Below are positions 18,466 through 26,926 of a stretch of DNA of 64,000 nt, piece after piece (positions within the stretch are counted from its first letter, which is position 1; the number at the start of each line of letters is the position of its first letter). The translations under genes and the position numbers were made by a program. Source of the DNA: JBGAQP01 sp044220635. Its GTDB lineage: Bacteria > Pseudomonadota > Gammaproteobacteria > Burkholderiales > Usitatibacteraceae. The notes below the pieces were generated by a model. The model was given only the letters and a program-made list of their open reading frames with translations, did no database searches and was not told the origin of the DNA. Where the stretch lies: NCBI GenBank assembly GCA_044220635.1, contig JBGAQP010000003.1, positions 62,001-126,000 of the forward strand, written 5' to 3'.

Positions 18466-19407
18466 ATGGCCCAACGCCTCCCGCCGCTTTCCGCGCTGCG
18501 CCCCTTCGAGGCCGCCGCGCGCCTCGAGAGCTTCTCGCGCGCAGCCGCGGAGCTGCACCTCACGCACGGGGCGGTGAGCCACCAGGTCCGCGCCCTCGAG
18601 GAGCACCTGGGCGTGGCGCTCTTCCACCGGCACGGCAAGCGGGTCTCGCTCACCGCCGAGGGCCGCGCCTTCGCCGAGAGCGTGCGCGGCGCGCTCTCCC
18701 AGGTCTCGCAGGCGGCCGAGAGCCTGCGCGCCGGGCGCCAGGGCAACCGCCTCGCCGTGAGCGTGCTGCCCTCCTTCGGCTCGCGCTGGCTGATGCCGCG
18801 CCTCATCCGCTTCATCGAGGCGCACCCGGAGATCGAGGTGAGCGTGTCGGCGAGCGGCGCGCTCGCCAACTTCGCCGCCGGCGAGGCCGATGTCGGCATC
18901 CGCTTCGGCCAGGGGCCCTGGCCCTCGCTCGCCTGCGAGAAGATCCTCGACGACGAGTACTTTCCGGTCGCGAGCCCGAAGTTCAACGGCGGCAGGCTCC
19001 CGAAGTCGCCGAAGGACCTCCTCGGCGAGCGCATCATCCGCGAGGAACGGGACTACTGGAAGGAGTGGTTCGCGGCCGCGGGCGTGGAGATCGGCGGGCC
19101 CATCGGGGGCTACTCCTTCAACGACGCGACCTATTCCATCCAGGCGGCGGCGCGCGGCGAGGGGATCGCCATGACGCGCCGCTCCCTCGTAGGCGAGGAC
19201 CTCGAGCGCGGCAGCCTCGTGCGGCTCTTCGACCTCGTCGTGCCCGCGCGCGAATCCTACTGGCTCGTCTGCCCGCGGGAGCTGCGCGACGCCCCGAAGG
19301 TGAAGGCCTTCGCCGAGTGGATCCGCTCCGAGCTGCGCCCGGAAAAGGGGCCGCGGCGCGCGCGCGCCGCGGCCCCGCGCCGGGCTACAGGGAGCGCAGG
19401 AAGTTGA
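18466..19407 (+). CDS. LysR-family transcriptional regulator, GcvA-like (module 1)
   Basis: A 313-residue LysR regulator. The N-terminal winged helix-turn-helix is LPPLSALRPFEAAARLESFSRAAAEL then HLTHGAVSHQVRALEEHLGV, the GcvA subgroup pattern. The effector domain runs from about residue 95. The start is the ATG at 18466 (MAQRLPPL), directly after a dyad; an upstream in-frame ATG at 18391 would run through the operator. It probably controls the divergent small membrane protein/DUF2917 pair. The last 20 residues are basic and low in complexity, because the gene reads through a GC-rich palindrome that appears to terminate the convergent gene. Confidence 0.87.
   Translation: MAQRLPPLSALRPFEAAARLESFSRAAAELHLTHGAVSHQVRALEEHLGVALFHRHGKRVSLTAEGRAFAESVRGALSQVSQAAESLRAGRQGNRLAVSVLPSFGSRWLMPRLIRFIEAHPEIEVSVSASGALANFAAGEADVGIRFGQGPWPSLACEKILDDEYFPVASPKFNGGRLPKSPKDLLGERIIREERDYWKEWFAAAGVEIGGPIGGYSFNDATYSIQAAARGEGIAMTRRSLVGEDLERGSLVRLFDLVVPARESYWLVCPRELRDAPKVKAFAEWIRSELRPEKGPRRARAAAPRRATGSAGS
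19343..19376 (-). terminator. Intrinsic terminator of the diheme oxidoreductase gene
   Basis: A perfect 30-base palindrome (arms GGGGCCGCGGCGCGC, 19347-19376) begins 8 bases after the stop codon of the gene on the minus strand and is followed on that strand by TTTT. It lies inside the 3' coding end of the convergent lysR gene. Confidence 0.75.
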
Positions 19408-20776
19408 GCAGGTCCTGCTTGCGCAACTCCGACAGGTCGTTGAAGTTGCGCACGACCTCGTTCGCCTCCGAGGCGTCGCGGTCGCGCGAGGCGCCGCTCG
19501 CGTGCGCCCGGATCGCCTCGACGAGGTCCGAGGTCCGCCCGTCGTGCAGGAAGAAGATCCGCTGGCCCAGCCCCCAGAGCGGCGCCGTGCGGAATTCCCG
19601 CGGCCCCGCCTGCCCCTGGGTGATGCCGTCGGCGAGCCCCGGGCCCATGTCGTGCACGAGGAGGTCGGAGTAGAGGTTCACGGGCTGGTTGCGCAGCGCC
19701 GCGACCGAGGAGTTCCCGGTGCGAAGCGTCGGCGTGTGGCACAGCGCGCAGCCCACCATGCCGAAATACCCCTTGCCGCGCGCGATCGACGCCGCGCCGC
19801 CGGGCGTGTCCGCCGAGGGAACCGGGGGCGCGAGGAAGCGCTGGAAGAGCGCGAAGTTCGCCGTCCCCGTCATCGCCTCCATGGGCGTGGTCGCGTCCGT
19901 GTTCTGGAAGTCGTTGGGCACCGCGGCGAACTGGCAGGAGGCGGTCTCGTCGCGCTCGGTCTGGAAGAGCTCGTTGGTGATGCCCATCTCGACGTTGTAG
20001 GCCTCGCCCGAGAAGAGCAGCAGCGACTTGTTCTGCGCCTTCCAGCCGAAGCGCGCCACCGTGCCGTCGTTGCCGTTGGTGTTGACCACGCCCGAGGCGC
20101 TGCCCGTGAGCGAGAGGTTCGCGCGCCCGCGCACCCCGAGCGGCTGCTTGAGCGACTGGTTCGCCGCCTGGTTCGCGAGGATCGCCGCGTCGGGGATCTG
20201 CTCGATCAGGCCCGCGCCGAAGACCGGCGTCGGGATGCGGAAGATCACGTTGCCGCGGGAAAGGTGGGTGGCGAAGTCGGGCTGCGCGATGCGGCAGCCG
20301 ACGGCGTCCGTGCGCCCCGTGATGGTGAAGAGCGCCTGCACGCCGCCGTCGGGCGAGCCGTCGGCGTTCCTCACGAAGCGCGCCTCGCGCACCGGCCCGT
20401 TCGGTCGGATGAACGCGGGCACGCGGTTGGTCGCGCCCATGCGGGTCGCGAAGGCGACCTGGGGATTCACCGCGGGGCTCGTGCCGCCGACGGCCGGGTG
20501 CGCGTGGCATCCGGCGCAGCTGTCGAGGTTCATCCGCGGCCCCAGGCCCTCGTCGGCGTGCTCCTCCTCCGAGAAGTCCTCGAGGCCCAGCTCGAAGAAC
20601 GCGAGCTCGTTCGCGCTCAGGCCGGCGATCGCGCCCCCGGCGCCGGGACTGCCGCCGCGGACTCCCGGGTCGCGGGCGCGGAACGAGCCGCCGGACTGCG
20701 AGGAAACGATCTCGGCGTGGAAAAGGGAAATGCCCATCAAGGCCAGTACGGCCAGCGAATACCTGGGTGCTTTCAT
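19385..20776 (-). CDS. Exported diheme oxidoreductase (COG3488/DUF1111 type)
   Basis: A 463-residue periplasmic protein with two c-type heme motifs, CAGCH at 87-91 and CALCH at 343-347. The first heme region, GLGPRMNLDSCAGCHAHPAVGG, is characteristic of the diheme thiol-oxidoreductase-like family (COG3488), which is distantly related to MauG/cytochrome c peroxidases. A Sec signal occupies about residues 1-26. The start is the ATG at 20776 (MKAPRYSLAV); longer openings lack a signal. The natural substrate is unknown. A sigma-54-like element lies about 105 bases upstream. Confidence 0.83.
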   Translation of the reverse strand: MKAPRYSLAVLALMGISLFHAEIVSSQSGGSFRARDPGVRGGSPGAGGAIAGLSANELAFFELGLEDFSEEEHADEGLGPRMNLDSCAGCHAHPAVGGTSPAVNPQVAFATRMGATNRVPAFIRPNGPVREARFVRNADGSPDGGVQALFTITGRTDAVGCRIAQPDFATHLSRGNVIFRIPTPVFGAGLIEQIPDAAILANQAANQSLKQPLGVRGRANLSLTGSASGVVNTNGNDGTVARFGWKAQNKSLLLFSGEAYNVEMGITNELFQTERDETASCQFAAVPNDFQNTDATTPMEAMTGTANFALFQRFLAPPVPSADTPGGAASIARGKGYFGMVGCALCHTPTLRTGNSSVAALRNQPVNLYSDLLVHDMGPGLADGITQGQAGPREFRTAPLWGLGQRIFFLHDGRTSDLVEAIRAHASGASRDRDASEANEVVRNFNDLSELRKQDLLNFLRSL

Positions 20777-21080
20777 CGCGGTGCCCCCCTCGGGTGCAGG
20801 CGTGCGCCGGGACTTGGAGTTCTTGGCGGCCCGGGAACCGGGCGCATCCGGCCGGAAAGAAGCAAGGCCGAGGGGAATAAGGCAGGGGGCGTGCCACGCC
20901 CAGGATTCGCCTTGCAAATCAGGGGGATGCCAATGCCACCCGCGGCGGGCCCCGAACCTGGCGTAGCGGCCCGGCGACGGCGGAGCGCGCGCTTACCTTC
21001 AGGTCACTGAATGCGCTGGATTTGCGCCGTCGCCGGGACGCGACGGCGGTGCGCGAAAGGGAGGGGCCGCGCGGGGCCCG
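20777..21080. other. Gene-free stretch of about 300 bases
   Basis: No credible gene on either strand. It should hold the promoter of the diheme oxidoreductase gene (read leftwards) and the 3' untranslated end of rluB. The only signal I find is the sigma-54-like element at 20881-20896. Confidence 0.6.
20881..20896 (-). promoter_or_regulatory. Sigma-54-like -24/-12 element
   Basis: On the minus strand TGGCACG-CCCC-CTGCC matches the sigma-54 consensus TGGCACG-N4-TTGCW except at two bases of the -12 part, with the GG and GC exactly 10 bases apart. Transcription would begin near 20870. The element also overlaps a GGCGTG/CACGCC dyad, so chance is possible. Confidence 0.3.
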
Positions 21081-22523
21081 CTACCAGGACCGGCCGTTGT
21101 CGTTGTTCTTCGGCTGCTCGTCGCCGAAGGACTGGCGCTGGGATTCGCCCTGGGGCTGGCCCTGGGGTTGGGCCTGCTGGGGCTGGCCCTGGGGCTGTCC
21201 TTGGGGCGGTCCCTGTCCCTGGCCCTTGCCCTGGCGGTTCCGATGGCGCCGTCCGCGACGCCCGCCCGGCTTCCCGCCTCCGCCGGGCTTGGGGCCACCG
21301 CCGCCGGGCTGTCCTCCGCCGGGTTGCCCGCCCGTCCTCGGTTGCTGGGCGCCCTGCTTGTGCGGCTGTTGCTGCCCGCCCTGTCCCTTCGGGCCGCCCT
21401 TCTTGTGACGCGGGCCGCCCTTCTTGCGGCGCGGGCCGCCGGGCTGGCCTTCGCCCTGCGCGGCCTGCGGCCGCGGCGCCTGCGGGCGGTTCGGGTCGGG
21501 GAAGCGGCTCCAGTCGGGTTGCCAGTCGTCGTCCTCGATCTCGTACTCGCGCTCGGCCGGCAGCGCGCCCTCGGGCGCGCGGTTGCCGTTGACCTCGTCC
21601 TCCTCCTCCTCCTCTTCCTCCTCGCCTTCGCCGCGCTCCTTCGCTTCGCCCGCCATCCCCGCGAAGGCGAGGAGGGTCGCGACCTCGTCCTCGCCGAGCT
21701 CGCGCAGCTGGCCGCGCTTCACGAAGGACGGCAGCTCCACGCAGCCGAAGCGCACGCGCATCAGGCGGCTCACGGTGACCCCGACCGCCTCGAAGAGCCG
21801 GCGCACCTCGCGGTTCCTGCCCTCGCGCAGGATCACGTGGACCCAGTGGTTCGCGCCCTCGCCGCCGCGGTCCTCGATGGAATCGAACCGGCACGACTCC
21901 CCGTCGAGCTCCACGCCCGCGAGGAGCTTCGCGCGCGCCTCGTCCGTGAGGGGCCCCAGGAGGCGCACCGCGTACTCGCGCTCCACCTCGAAGCGCGGGT
22001 GCGTGAGCCGGTTGGCGAGCTCGCCGCTCGTCGTGAAGATGAGCAGCCCCCCGGTGTTGATGTCCAGGCGCCCTACGGAAACCCAGCGCCCGCCGTTCAC
22101 GCGCGGCAGCTTCTCGAAGACCGTCGCCCGGCCCTGGGGATCGTCGCGGGTGACGATCTCGCCCTCGGGCTTGTGATAGAGCATCACGCGGGGCATAGCC
22201 TCGCCGAAGCGAAGCGAAATCGTCGCGCCGTCGAGCTTCACCTTGTCGCCGGGCCCCACGAGGTCGCCGAGCTTCGCGACCTGGCCGTTGATCGTGAGGT
22301 GGCCCTGGGCGATGAGGATCTCGATGTTTCGCCGCGAGCCGTGGCCAGACTGCGCCATCACCTTCTGCAGGCGCTCGCGCTTGCCCGCGGGCCCGCCGCC
22401 CTTGCCCTTGGCATGGCGCCTCTTGCCGCCCTGCTGGGGGCGCGCCCATTCGGGCACGACGCCTCCCGGCCACTCGAGCGGGGGGGTGCTGCGGGGTTGC
22501 TTGAATCGGGATCTATCGCGCAT
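21081..22523 (-). CDS. rluB: 23S rRNA pseudouridine synthase RluB with long Gln/Gly-rich tail
   Basis: Makes pseudouridine 2605 (E. coli numbering) in 23S rRNA. The product has 480 residues. A basic N-terminal extension leads into an S4 RNA-binding domain (about 48-100, LQKVMAQSGHGSRRNIEILI), then the RsuA/RluB catalytic domain with Asp154 in VGRLDINTGGLL and EGRNREVRRLFEAVG. From about residue 305 the chain becomes an acidic run of Glu, then a disordered Pro/Gln/Gly/Lys-rich tail of about 170 residues ending in GQPQGQPQ repeats. Last gene of the operon; its ATG overlaps scpB by 11 bases. Confidence 0.92.
   Translation of the reverse strand: MRDRSRFKQPRSTPPLEWPGGVVPEWARPQQGGKRRHAKGKGGGPAGKRERLQKVMAQSGHGSRRNIEILIAQGHLTINGQVAKLGDLVGPGDKVKLDGATISLRFGEAMPRVMLYHKPEGEIVTRDDPQGRATVFEKLPRVNGGRWVSVGRLDINTGGLLIFTTSGELANRLTHPRFEVEREYAVRLLGPLTDEARAKLLAGVELDGESCRFDSIEDRGGEGANHWVHVILREGRNREVRRLFEAVGVTVSRLMRVRFGCVELPSFVKRGQLRELGEDEVATLLAFAGMAGEAKERGEGEEEEEEEEDEVNGNRAPEGALPAEREYEIEDDDWQPDWSRFPDPNRPQAPRPQAAQGEGQPGGPRRKKGGPRHKKGGPKGQGGQQQPHKQGAQQPRTGGQPGGGQPGGGGPKPGGGGKPGGRRGRRHRNRQGKGQGQGPPQGQPQGQPQQAQPQGQPQGESQRQSFGDEQPKNNDNGRSW
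21130..21240 (-). repeat. Low-complexity tandem repeats in the rluB tail
   Basis: The end of rluB is built from imperfect short units that encode PQGQ and GQPQ. The region reads on the plus strand as recurring GGGGCTGGCCCTG-like blocks and is a likely site of slippage and length variation. Confidence 0.65.
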
Positions 22524-23292
22524 TCGCTTCGCGCTCCGTGGCGGGTTCGTCGGAAAGGCCGGCTTCGACGCCGGTCTCGGTTTCGGGTTCGTCGAGGCCG
22601 CGCGCTTCGCGCCGCCCCTCGGCTTCGGTCTCGATGTCGGTCGCGGGGCCGCCTTCCTCGCCGGCTTCGTCCGCGATGAGCCGTTCCTGCGCCGGGGCGC
22701 TCTCCGCGCGGCTCTCGAGGGCCATCTGCAGCTCCTCGAGGGCGGGCAGCTCCTCGAGGGAGCGCAGGTTCAGGTCGTCGAGAAAACGCTTCGTCGTGGC
22801 GAAGATCGCCGGGCGTCCCGGCGTCTCGCGGTGGCCGACCACGTCCACCCAGCCGCGCTCGACGAGCGCGTTCAGGGTCGGGGGCGAGACCGCCACGCCG
22901 CGGATGTCCTCGATGTCGCCGCGCGTCACCGGCTGGCGGTAGGCGATGATCGCGAGCGTCTCGAGCACCGCGCGCGAGTAGCGCGGGGGTTTCTCGCTCG
23001 AGATCCGGTCGAGGAAGGGCTGGAACTCGGGCTTGACGCGGAAGCGCCAGCCCGAGGCGACGGCGGTGAGCTCGATGGAGCGATCCGCCCACTCGCCCTT
23101 CAGCTCGTCGAGCACCTTCCGGATGTTGTCGGCGTCCACCTCGCCGCCGAAGAGGCGCTTCAACTGCTGCACGTTGAGGGGCTCGGTCGCGGAAAGCAGG
23201 GCGGCCTCGAGCACGCGCTTGGCCTGCGCGAGGTCCACCGCGGGCGGCGGCGGCTCCTCGGGCGGGCTGGAATCCAGGACTTCGTCGTTCAT
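22513..23292 (-). CDS. scpB: Segregation and condensation protein B
   Basis: Kleisin-associated winged-helix partner of SMC-ScpA. The product has 259 residues. The two winged-helix domains occupy about 20-190: LEAALLSATEPLNVQQL, YSRAVLETLAIIAYRQPVTRGDIEDIRGV, and RGWVDVVGHRETPGRPAIFATTKRFLD, which is the ScpB signature. The C-terminal 60 residues are acidic and disordered. The start is the ATG at 23292 (MNDEVLD). It follows scpA by only 5 bases. Confidence 0.94.
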   Translation of the reverse strand: MNDEVLDSSPPEEPPPPAVDLAQAKRVLEAALLSATEPLNVQQLKRLFGGEVDADNIRKVLDELKGEWADRSIELTAVASGWRFRVKPEFQPFLDRISSEKPPRYSRAVLETLAIIAYRQPVTRGDIEDIRGVAVSPPTLNALVERGWVDVVGHRETPGRPAIFATTKRFLDDLNLRSLEELPALEELQMALESRAESAPAQERLIADEAGEEGGPATDIETEAEGRREARGLDEPETETGVEAGLSDEPATEREANAR

Positions 23293-23297
23293 GGGGT

Positions 23298-24149
23298 TCA
23301 GGTGATGGTGAGGGGGGCGCGCTCGGCGCGCAGCTTCACGTAGATCGGGTCGAAGGCGCCCTGTTGCGTGATCTCCACGAGGCACTCGCGGGCGAGCTCG
23401 AGCAGCGCGAGGAAGCTCACGACGAGCACCGGCACGCCCTGCCCGGACTCGAAGAGCTGCGAGAACTCGGTGAAGGTGCCCGGCTGCAGCAGGCGCAGGA
23501 TGCGGCTCATGTGCGCGCGCACCGAGAGCTGTTCGCGGGTGATCTTGTGGTGGCGCGTCATCTTCGCGCGGGCGAGGATCGAGCGCCAGGCCTCCGAGAG
23601 GTCGGCCACGTGGACGTTGGGCAGGCGCTCGGCGAGCGCCTGCTCGAGGTAGACCTCGACCACGGAGAAGTCGCGCCCGGCCACGGGGACTTCGCCCAGG
23701 GCCTGCGCGGCCTTCTTCATGCGCTCGTACTCGAGGAGCCGGCGCACGAGCTCCGCGCGCGGGTCCTCGGCCTCGGCCTGGTCCTCGCGCCTCGGGCGCG
23801 GCAGGAGCATGCGCGACTTGATCTCGATGAGCAATGCCGCCATCAGCAGGTACTCGGCGGCGAGCTCGAGCTGGCTGGTACGCATCATCTCGACGTACTC
23901 CATGTACTGGCGCGTGAGCTCCGCCATGGGGATGTCGAGCACGTCGAGGGAATGGCGCCGGATGAGGTAGAGCAGCAGGTCGAGCGGCCCCTCGAAGGTC
24001 TCGAGGAAGACCGAGAGCGCCTCGGGCGGGATGTAGAGGTCCGCGGGGAGCTCGGCGAGCGGCTCGCCGCGGATCCTCGCGACCGGAAGCGCGAGGTCGA
24101 GCCCCGGCTGGGCGCCGGCCATGGGGTCGTTGGCCGCCTGGGCGGTCAT
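23298..24149 (-). CDS. scpA: Segregation and condensation protein A (kleisin)
   Basis: Kleisin that closes the SMC ring. The product has 283 residues, normal for ScpA. The N-terminal kleisin helix is TFEGPLDLLLYLIRRHSLDVLDIPMAELTRQY (in pieces), followed by LAAEYLLMAALLIEIKSRMLLPRP; the C-terminal winged helix ends with FLALLELARECLVEITQQGAFDPIYV. The ATG at 24149 overlaps the TGA of the upstream hydrolase gene by 4 bases. With smc at the left edge, all three condensin subunits are in this window, though not adjacent. Confidence 0.94.
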   Translation of the reverse strand: MTAQAANDPMAGAQPGLDLALPVARIRGEPLAELPADLYIPPEALSVFLETFEGPLDLLLYLIRRHSLDVLDIPMAELTRQYMEYVEMMRTSQLELAAEYLLMAALLIEIKSRMLLPRPRREDQAEAEDPRAELVRRLLEYERMKKAAQALGEVPVAGRDFSVVEVYLEQALAERLPNVHVADLSEAWRSILARAKMTRHHKITREQLSVRAHMSRILRLLQPGTFTEFSQLFESGQGVPVLVVSFLALLELARECLVEITQQGAFDPIYVKLRAERAPLTIT

Positions 24150-25015
24150 TGCGCGCCGCCCCAGAGGACTTCCGCCGCGGCCTTGCTCATCGCCGCGGCG
24201 TCGTGCGCCGTGTCCGGGACCTCGCGCAGCTCCCAGGCGAACTTCACCTTGAGCTCGGAGGCGACCGCGGTGGCGGCCTTGAAGAAGTTCTCGCCGCGCT
24301 CGACGCGCCCCTCGCCCTGCTTCATCGCGCCCGAGGACTTGTTGAGGTTCTCGTCGTCGGGATCGTCGTCCTTCTCGCCCACCATCAGCACGAAGCGGCG
24401 CTCGAGCGCGCGGCGCAGCTCCGATTCGCCCGCGCGCGATTTCACGAGGGAGTACGGGAAGCTGAAGTCGGTCTTGTCGGAGCGCCACTCGGGCATCGTG
24501 TACCAGCCGGGGTTGGCCGCGACCGCGACGGAAGCGCGGCTGTCGGGCCGGAAGAGGACCATGCGCTGCACGAACTGCCCGCCCGCCGAGTGCCCGAAGA
24601 TCCGGTAGTCCTTCTGCCCGTCGCGCATCTCGTCGAAGATGTGCTCGATCGCGGAGAAGGTCCACTTCTCGGGGTCCGACTGCTCCTCGAGGTCGCCGAG
24701 GTTGTAGGCGGCGGCCTTCGGCCAGGACTTCTGGGTGAACTCCGGCGCGATGACGAGGATCTTGTAGCGGTCGGCGAGCAGCTCCCAGTGGTCGCGGTAG
24801 GCCGAGGCGTCGCGCTTCGCGCCGTGCAGGACGAACTGGATCGGGCAGGCGGTGTCGCACTCGCGCGGCCGGTAGGTGTAGACGCGGATCGGGCGGTCGG
24901 GCTGGCCCTTCGCGTCCTTGAAGACGAAGCTCCACTTGCCCGGGGGCACGGGCGTGGCGGCGAGCGCGGCCGGGGCCGCGAGCGCCAGCGAGACTGCGAG
25001 GATTGCGGATTTCAT
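24146..25015 (-). CDS. Exported alpha/beta hydrolase
   Basis: A 289-residue protein with a Sec signal (residues 1-19, MKSAILAVSLALAAPAALA) and an alpha/beta-hydrolase fold. Nucleophile elbow GHSAGG; oxyanion-side block PIQFVLHGAKRDA; likely catalytic His in VPDTAHDAAAMS. It resembles the LpqC/poly(3-hydroxybutyrate) depolymerase-like secreted esterases, but the substrate is not evident. Lies between trpS and scpA with tight spacing (16 bases after trpS, 4-base overlap with scpA), so it is cotranscribed with unrelated housekeeping genes. Confidence 0.75.
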   Translation of the reverse strand: MKSAILAVSLALAAPAALAATPVPPGKWSFVFKDAKGQPDRPIRVYTYRPRECDTACPIQFVLHGAKRDASAYRDHWELLADRYKILVIAPEFTQKSWPKAAAYNLGDLEEQSDPEKWTFSAIEHIFDEMRDGQKDYRIFGHSAGGQFVQRMVLFRPDSRASVAVAANPGWYTMPEWRSDKTDFSFPYSLVKSRAGESELRRALERRFVLMVGEKDDDPDDENLNKSSGAMKQGEGRVERGENFFKAATAVASELKVKFAWELREVPDTAHDAAAMSKAAAEVLWGGAQ

Positions 25016-25031
25016 CGTCGCCTTCCCTTCC

Positions 25032-26240
25032 TCAGCGGTAGTCGAGGCCCATGGCCTCGCGCACGTCGCGCATGGTCTCGTCGGCGAGGTGGCTCGCGCG
25101 CTCGCAGCCGTCCTGGATGATGTTCCTCACGAGCGTCGGGTCCTCCTCGAAGGGCGCCGCGCGCTCGCGGATGGGCTTCAATTCCGCGTTGATCGCGTCG
25201 ATCACCGGCTGCTTGCACTCGAGGCAGCCGATGCCCGCGCTCTTGCAGCCCCGGACCACCCAGGACTTCGTCTCCGCGCTCGAGTACACCCCGTGCAGGT
25301 TCCACACGGGGCACTTCTCGGGATCGCCCGGATCGGTGCGGCGCACGCGCGCCGGGTCCGTGGGCATGGTGCGCACCTTCTTCGCGACTTCCTCGGGGGA
25401 ATCGCGCAGCATGATGGCGTTGCCGTAGCTCTTGGACATCTTCTGGCCGTCGAGGCCAAGCAGCTTCGGGGTCTCGGTGAGCGCGGCCTCGGGCTCGGCG
25501 AGGATCATGCGCCCGCCGCCCTCGAGGAAGCCGAAGAGCCGCTCCTTGTCGCCGAGCGAGAGGTTCTGGACGTCGCCCACGAGCGTGCGCGCCTCCTCGA
25601 GCGCGGCCTCGTCGCCCCTCTCGAGGAAGCGGGTCCTGAGCTCCCGGTAGAGCTTCGCCTTCTTCGGGCCCATCTTCTTCACCGCGGCCTCGGCCTTCGC
25701 CTCGAAGCCCTTCTCGCGCCCGAAGAGGTGGTTGAAGCGCCGCGCGATCTCGCGCGTGAGCTCGACGTGGGCGACCTGGTCCTCGCCCACGGGCACCCTG
25801 GTCGCGCGGTAGATGAGGATGTCGGCGGCCTGCATCAGGGGGTAGCCCAGGAAGCCGTAGGTGGTGATGTCGCGCCCCTGCTCGGCGTGGCGGTCGATCG
25901 AGTCCTTGTAGGTCGGCACGCGCTCGAGCCAGGCGAGCGGCACGAAGAAGGAGAGCAGGAGCGTCAACTCCGCGTGCTGCGGCACCTTCGACTGCGCGAA
26001 GAGCGTGGCCTTCGTGGGGTCGATCCCGACGGCGAGCCAGTCAACGAACATGTCCCACACCGACTTCTCGATGACCTGCGGGTCCTCGTAGTGGGTCGTG
26101 AGCGCGTGCCAGTCCGCGGCGAAGAAGAGGCAGGGATACTCGTTCTGCAACCGCACCCAGTTCTTGAGCGCGCCGTGGTAATGGCCGAGGTGCATGGCGC
26201 CGGTGGGGCGCATGCCGGAAAGTACGCGTTCCTGGAACAT
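25032..26240 (-). CDS. trpS: Tryptophanyl-tRNA synthetase, long form
   Basis: Class I aminoacyl-tRNA synthetase charging tRNA-Trp. HIGH motif HLGH at 17-20 and KMSKS at 267-271. The product has 402 residues, some 65-70 longer than the common bacterial enzyme. The excess is an insert at about 173-247, between the catalytic core and KMSKS, rich in Lys/Glu/Arg (KKMGPKKAKLYRELRTRFLE). That long form is familiar from betaproteobacteria. The start ATG at 26240 gives the canonical VLSGMRPTGAMHLGH. Confidence 0.93.
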   Translation of the reverse strand: MFQERVLSGMRPTGAMHLGHYHGALKNWVRLQNEYPCLFFAADWHALTTHYEDPQVIEKSVWDMFVDWLAVGIDPTKATLFAQSKVPQHAELTLLLSFFVPLAWLERVPTYKDSIDRHAEQGRDITTYGFLGYPLMQAADILIYRATRVPVGEDQVAHVELTREIARRFNHLFGREKGFEAKAEAAVKKMGPKKAKLYRELRTRFLERGDEAALEEARTLVGDVQNLSLGDKERLFGFLEGGGRMILAEPEAALTETPKLLGLDGQKMSKSYGNAIMLRDSPEEVAKKVRTMPTDPARVRRTDPGDPEKCPVWNLHGVYSSAETKSWVVRGCKSAGIGCLECKQPVIDAINAELKPIRERAAPFEEDPTLVRNIIQDGCERASHLADETMRDVREAMGLDYR

Positions 26241-26272
26241 GGTCTTCTTCTCGTTCTCGGGTCGGATCGGCG

Positions 26273-26926
26273 CTACTGGAGGCCGACCACGGAATAGATG
26301 TTCCTGAGCGTGCCGTTCACCACGGGCCGCAGCAGCCAGGAAAGCGCGCCGCTCACGATCAGGAGCACGAGGATCATCAGCCCGTAGGGCTCGAGCCGGG
26401 CGTAGGCCTGCGACAGGCGCCCGGGCAGCAGGCTGGAAAGCATGCGCCCGCCGTCGAGCGGCAGCAAGGGGAAGAGGTTCAGGATCGCGAACACGACGTT
26501 CACCTGGATGCCGGCCTCGGCCACCGCGAGCCAGAAGGTGCCGACCTGGGAGGCGGGCAGCGCGACGAGCATCAGCTTCGCGCCGAGCGCCCAGAGCGCC
26601 GCCTGCGCGAGGTTCGCGCCCGGGCCCGCGGCCGCCACCCACATCATGTCGCGCTTGGGGCTGCGCAGGTTCTGGAAGTTGACCGGCACGGGCTTCGCCC
26701 AGCCGAACATGAAGCCCGAGAGGAAGACGGTGACGAGCGGCAGCAGGATCGTGCCCACGAGGTCGATGTGCCGCGCGGGATTCAGGCTGATGCGCCCCAT
26801 CATGTAGGCGGTCGTGTCGCCGAAGTACTTCGCGGCGTAGGCGTGGCCGGCCTCGTGCAGCGTGATCGCGAAGACCACGGGGATCGCGTAGACCGCGACG
26901 GTGACGAGGAAGTTGTAGATGTCCAT
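26273..26926 (-). CDS. M50-family site-2 protease-like membrane metalloprotease
   Basis: A 217-residue integral membrane protein with about six helices. The zinc motif is HEAGH at 24-28 in the first helix, and the third ligand is in NLFPLLPLDGGR (150-161). Short members like this (YwhC-like group) lack PDZ domains and have no defined substrate. The gene starts directly after the stop of the upstream yciO-like gene, and trpS follows 32 bases later, so it belongs to the same operon. Confidence 0.88.
   Translation of the reverse strand: MDIYNFLVTVAVYAIPVVFAITLHEAGHAYAAKYFGDTTAYMMGRISLNPARHIDLVGTILLPLVTVFLSGFMFGWAKPVPVNFQNLRSPKRDMMWVAAAGPGANLAQAALWALGAKLMLVALPASQVGTFWLAVAEAGIQVNVVFAILNLFPLLPLDGGRMLSSLLPGRLSQAYARLEPYGLMILVLLIVSGALSWLLRPVVNGTLRNIYSVVGLQ

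Noticed and set aside
20905..20940. Second sigma-54-like motif (TTGGCAT and TTTGCA) upstream of the diheme oxidoreductase
   Set aside because: The GG and GC are 14 bases apart, not the required 10.
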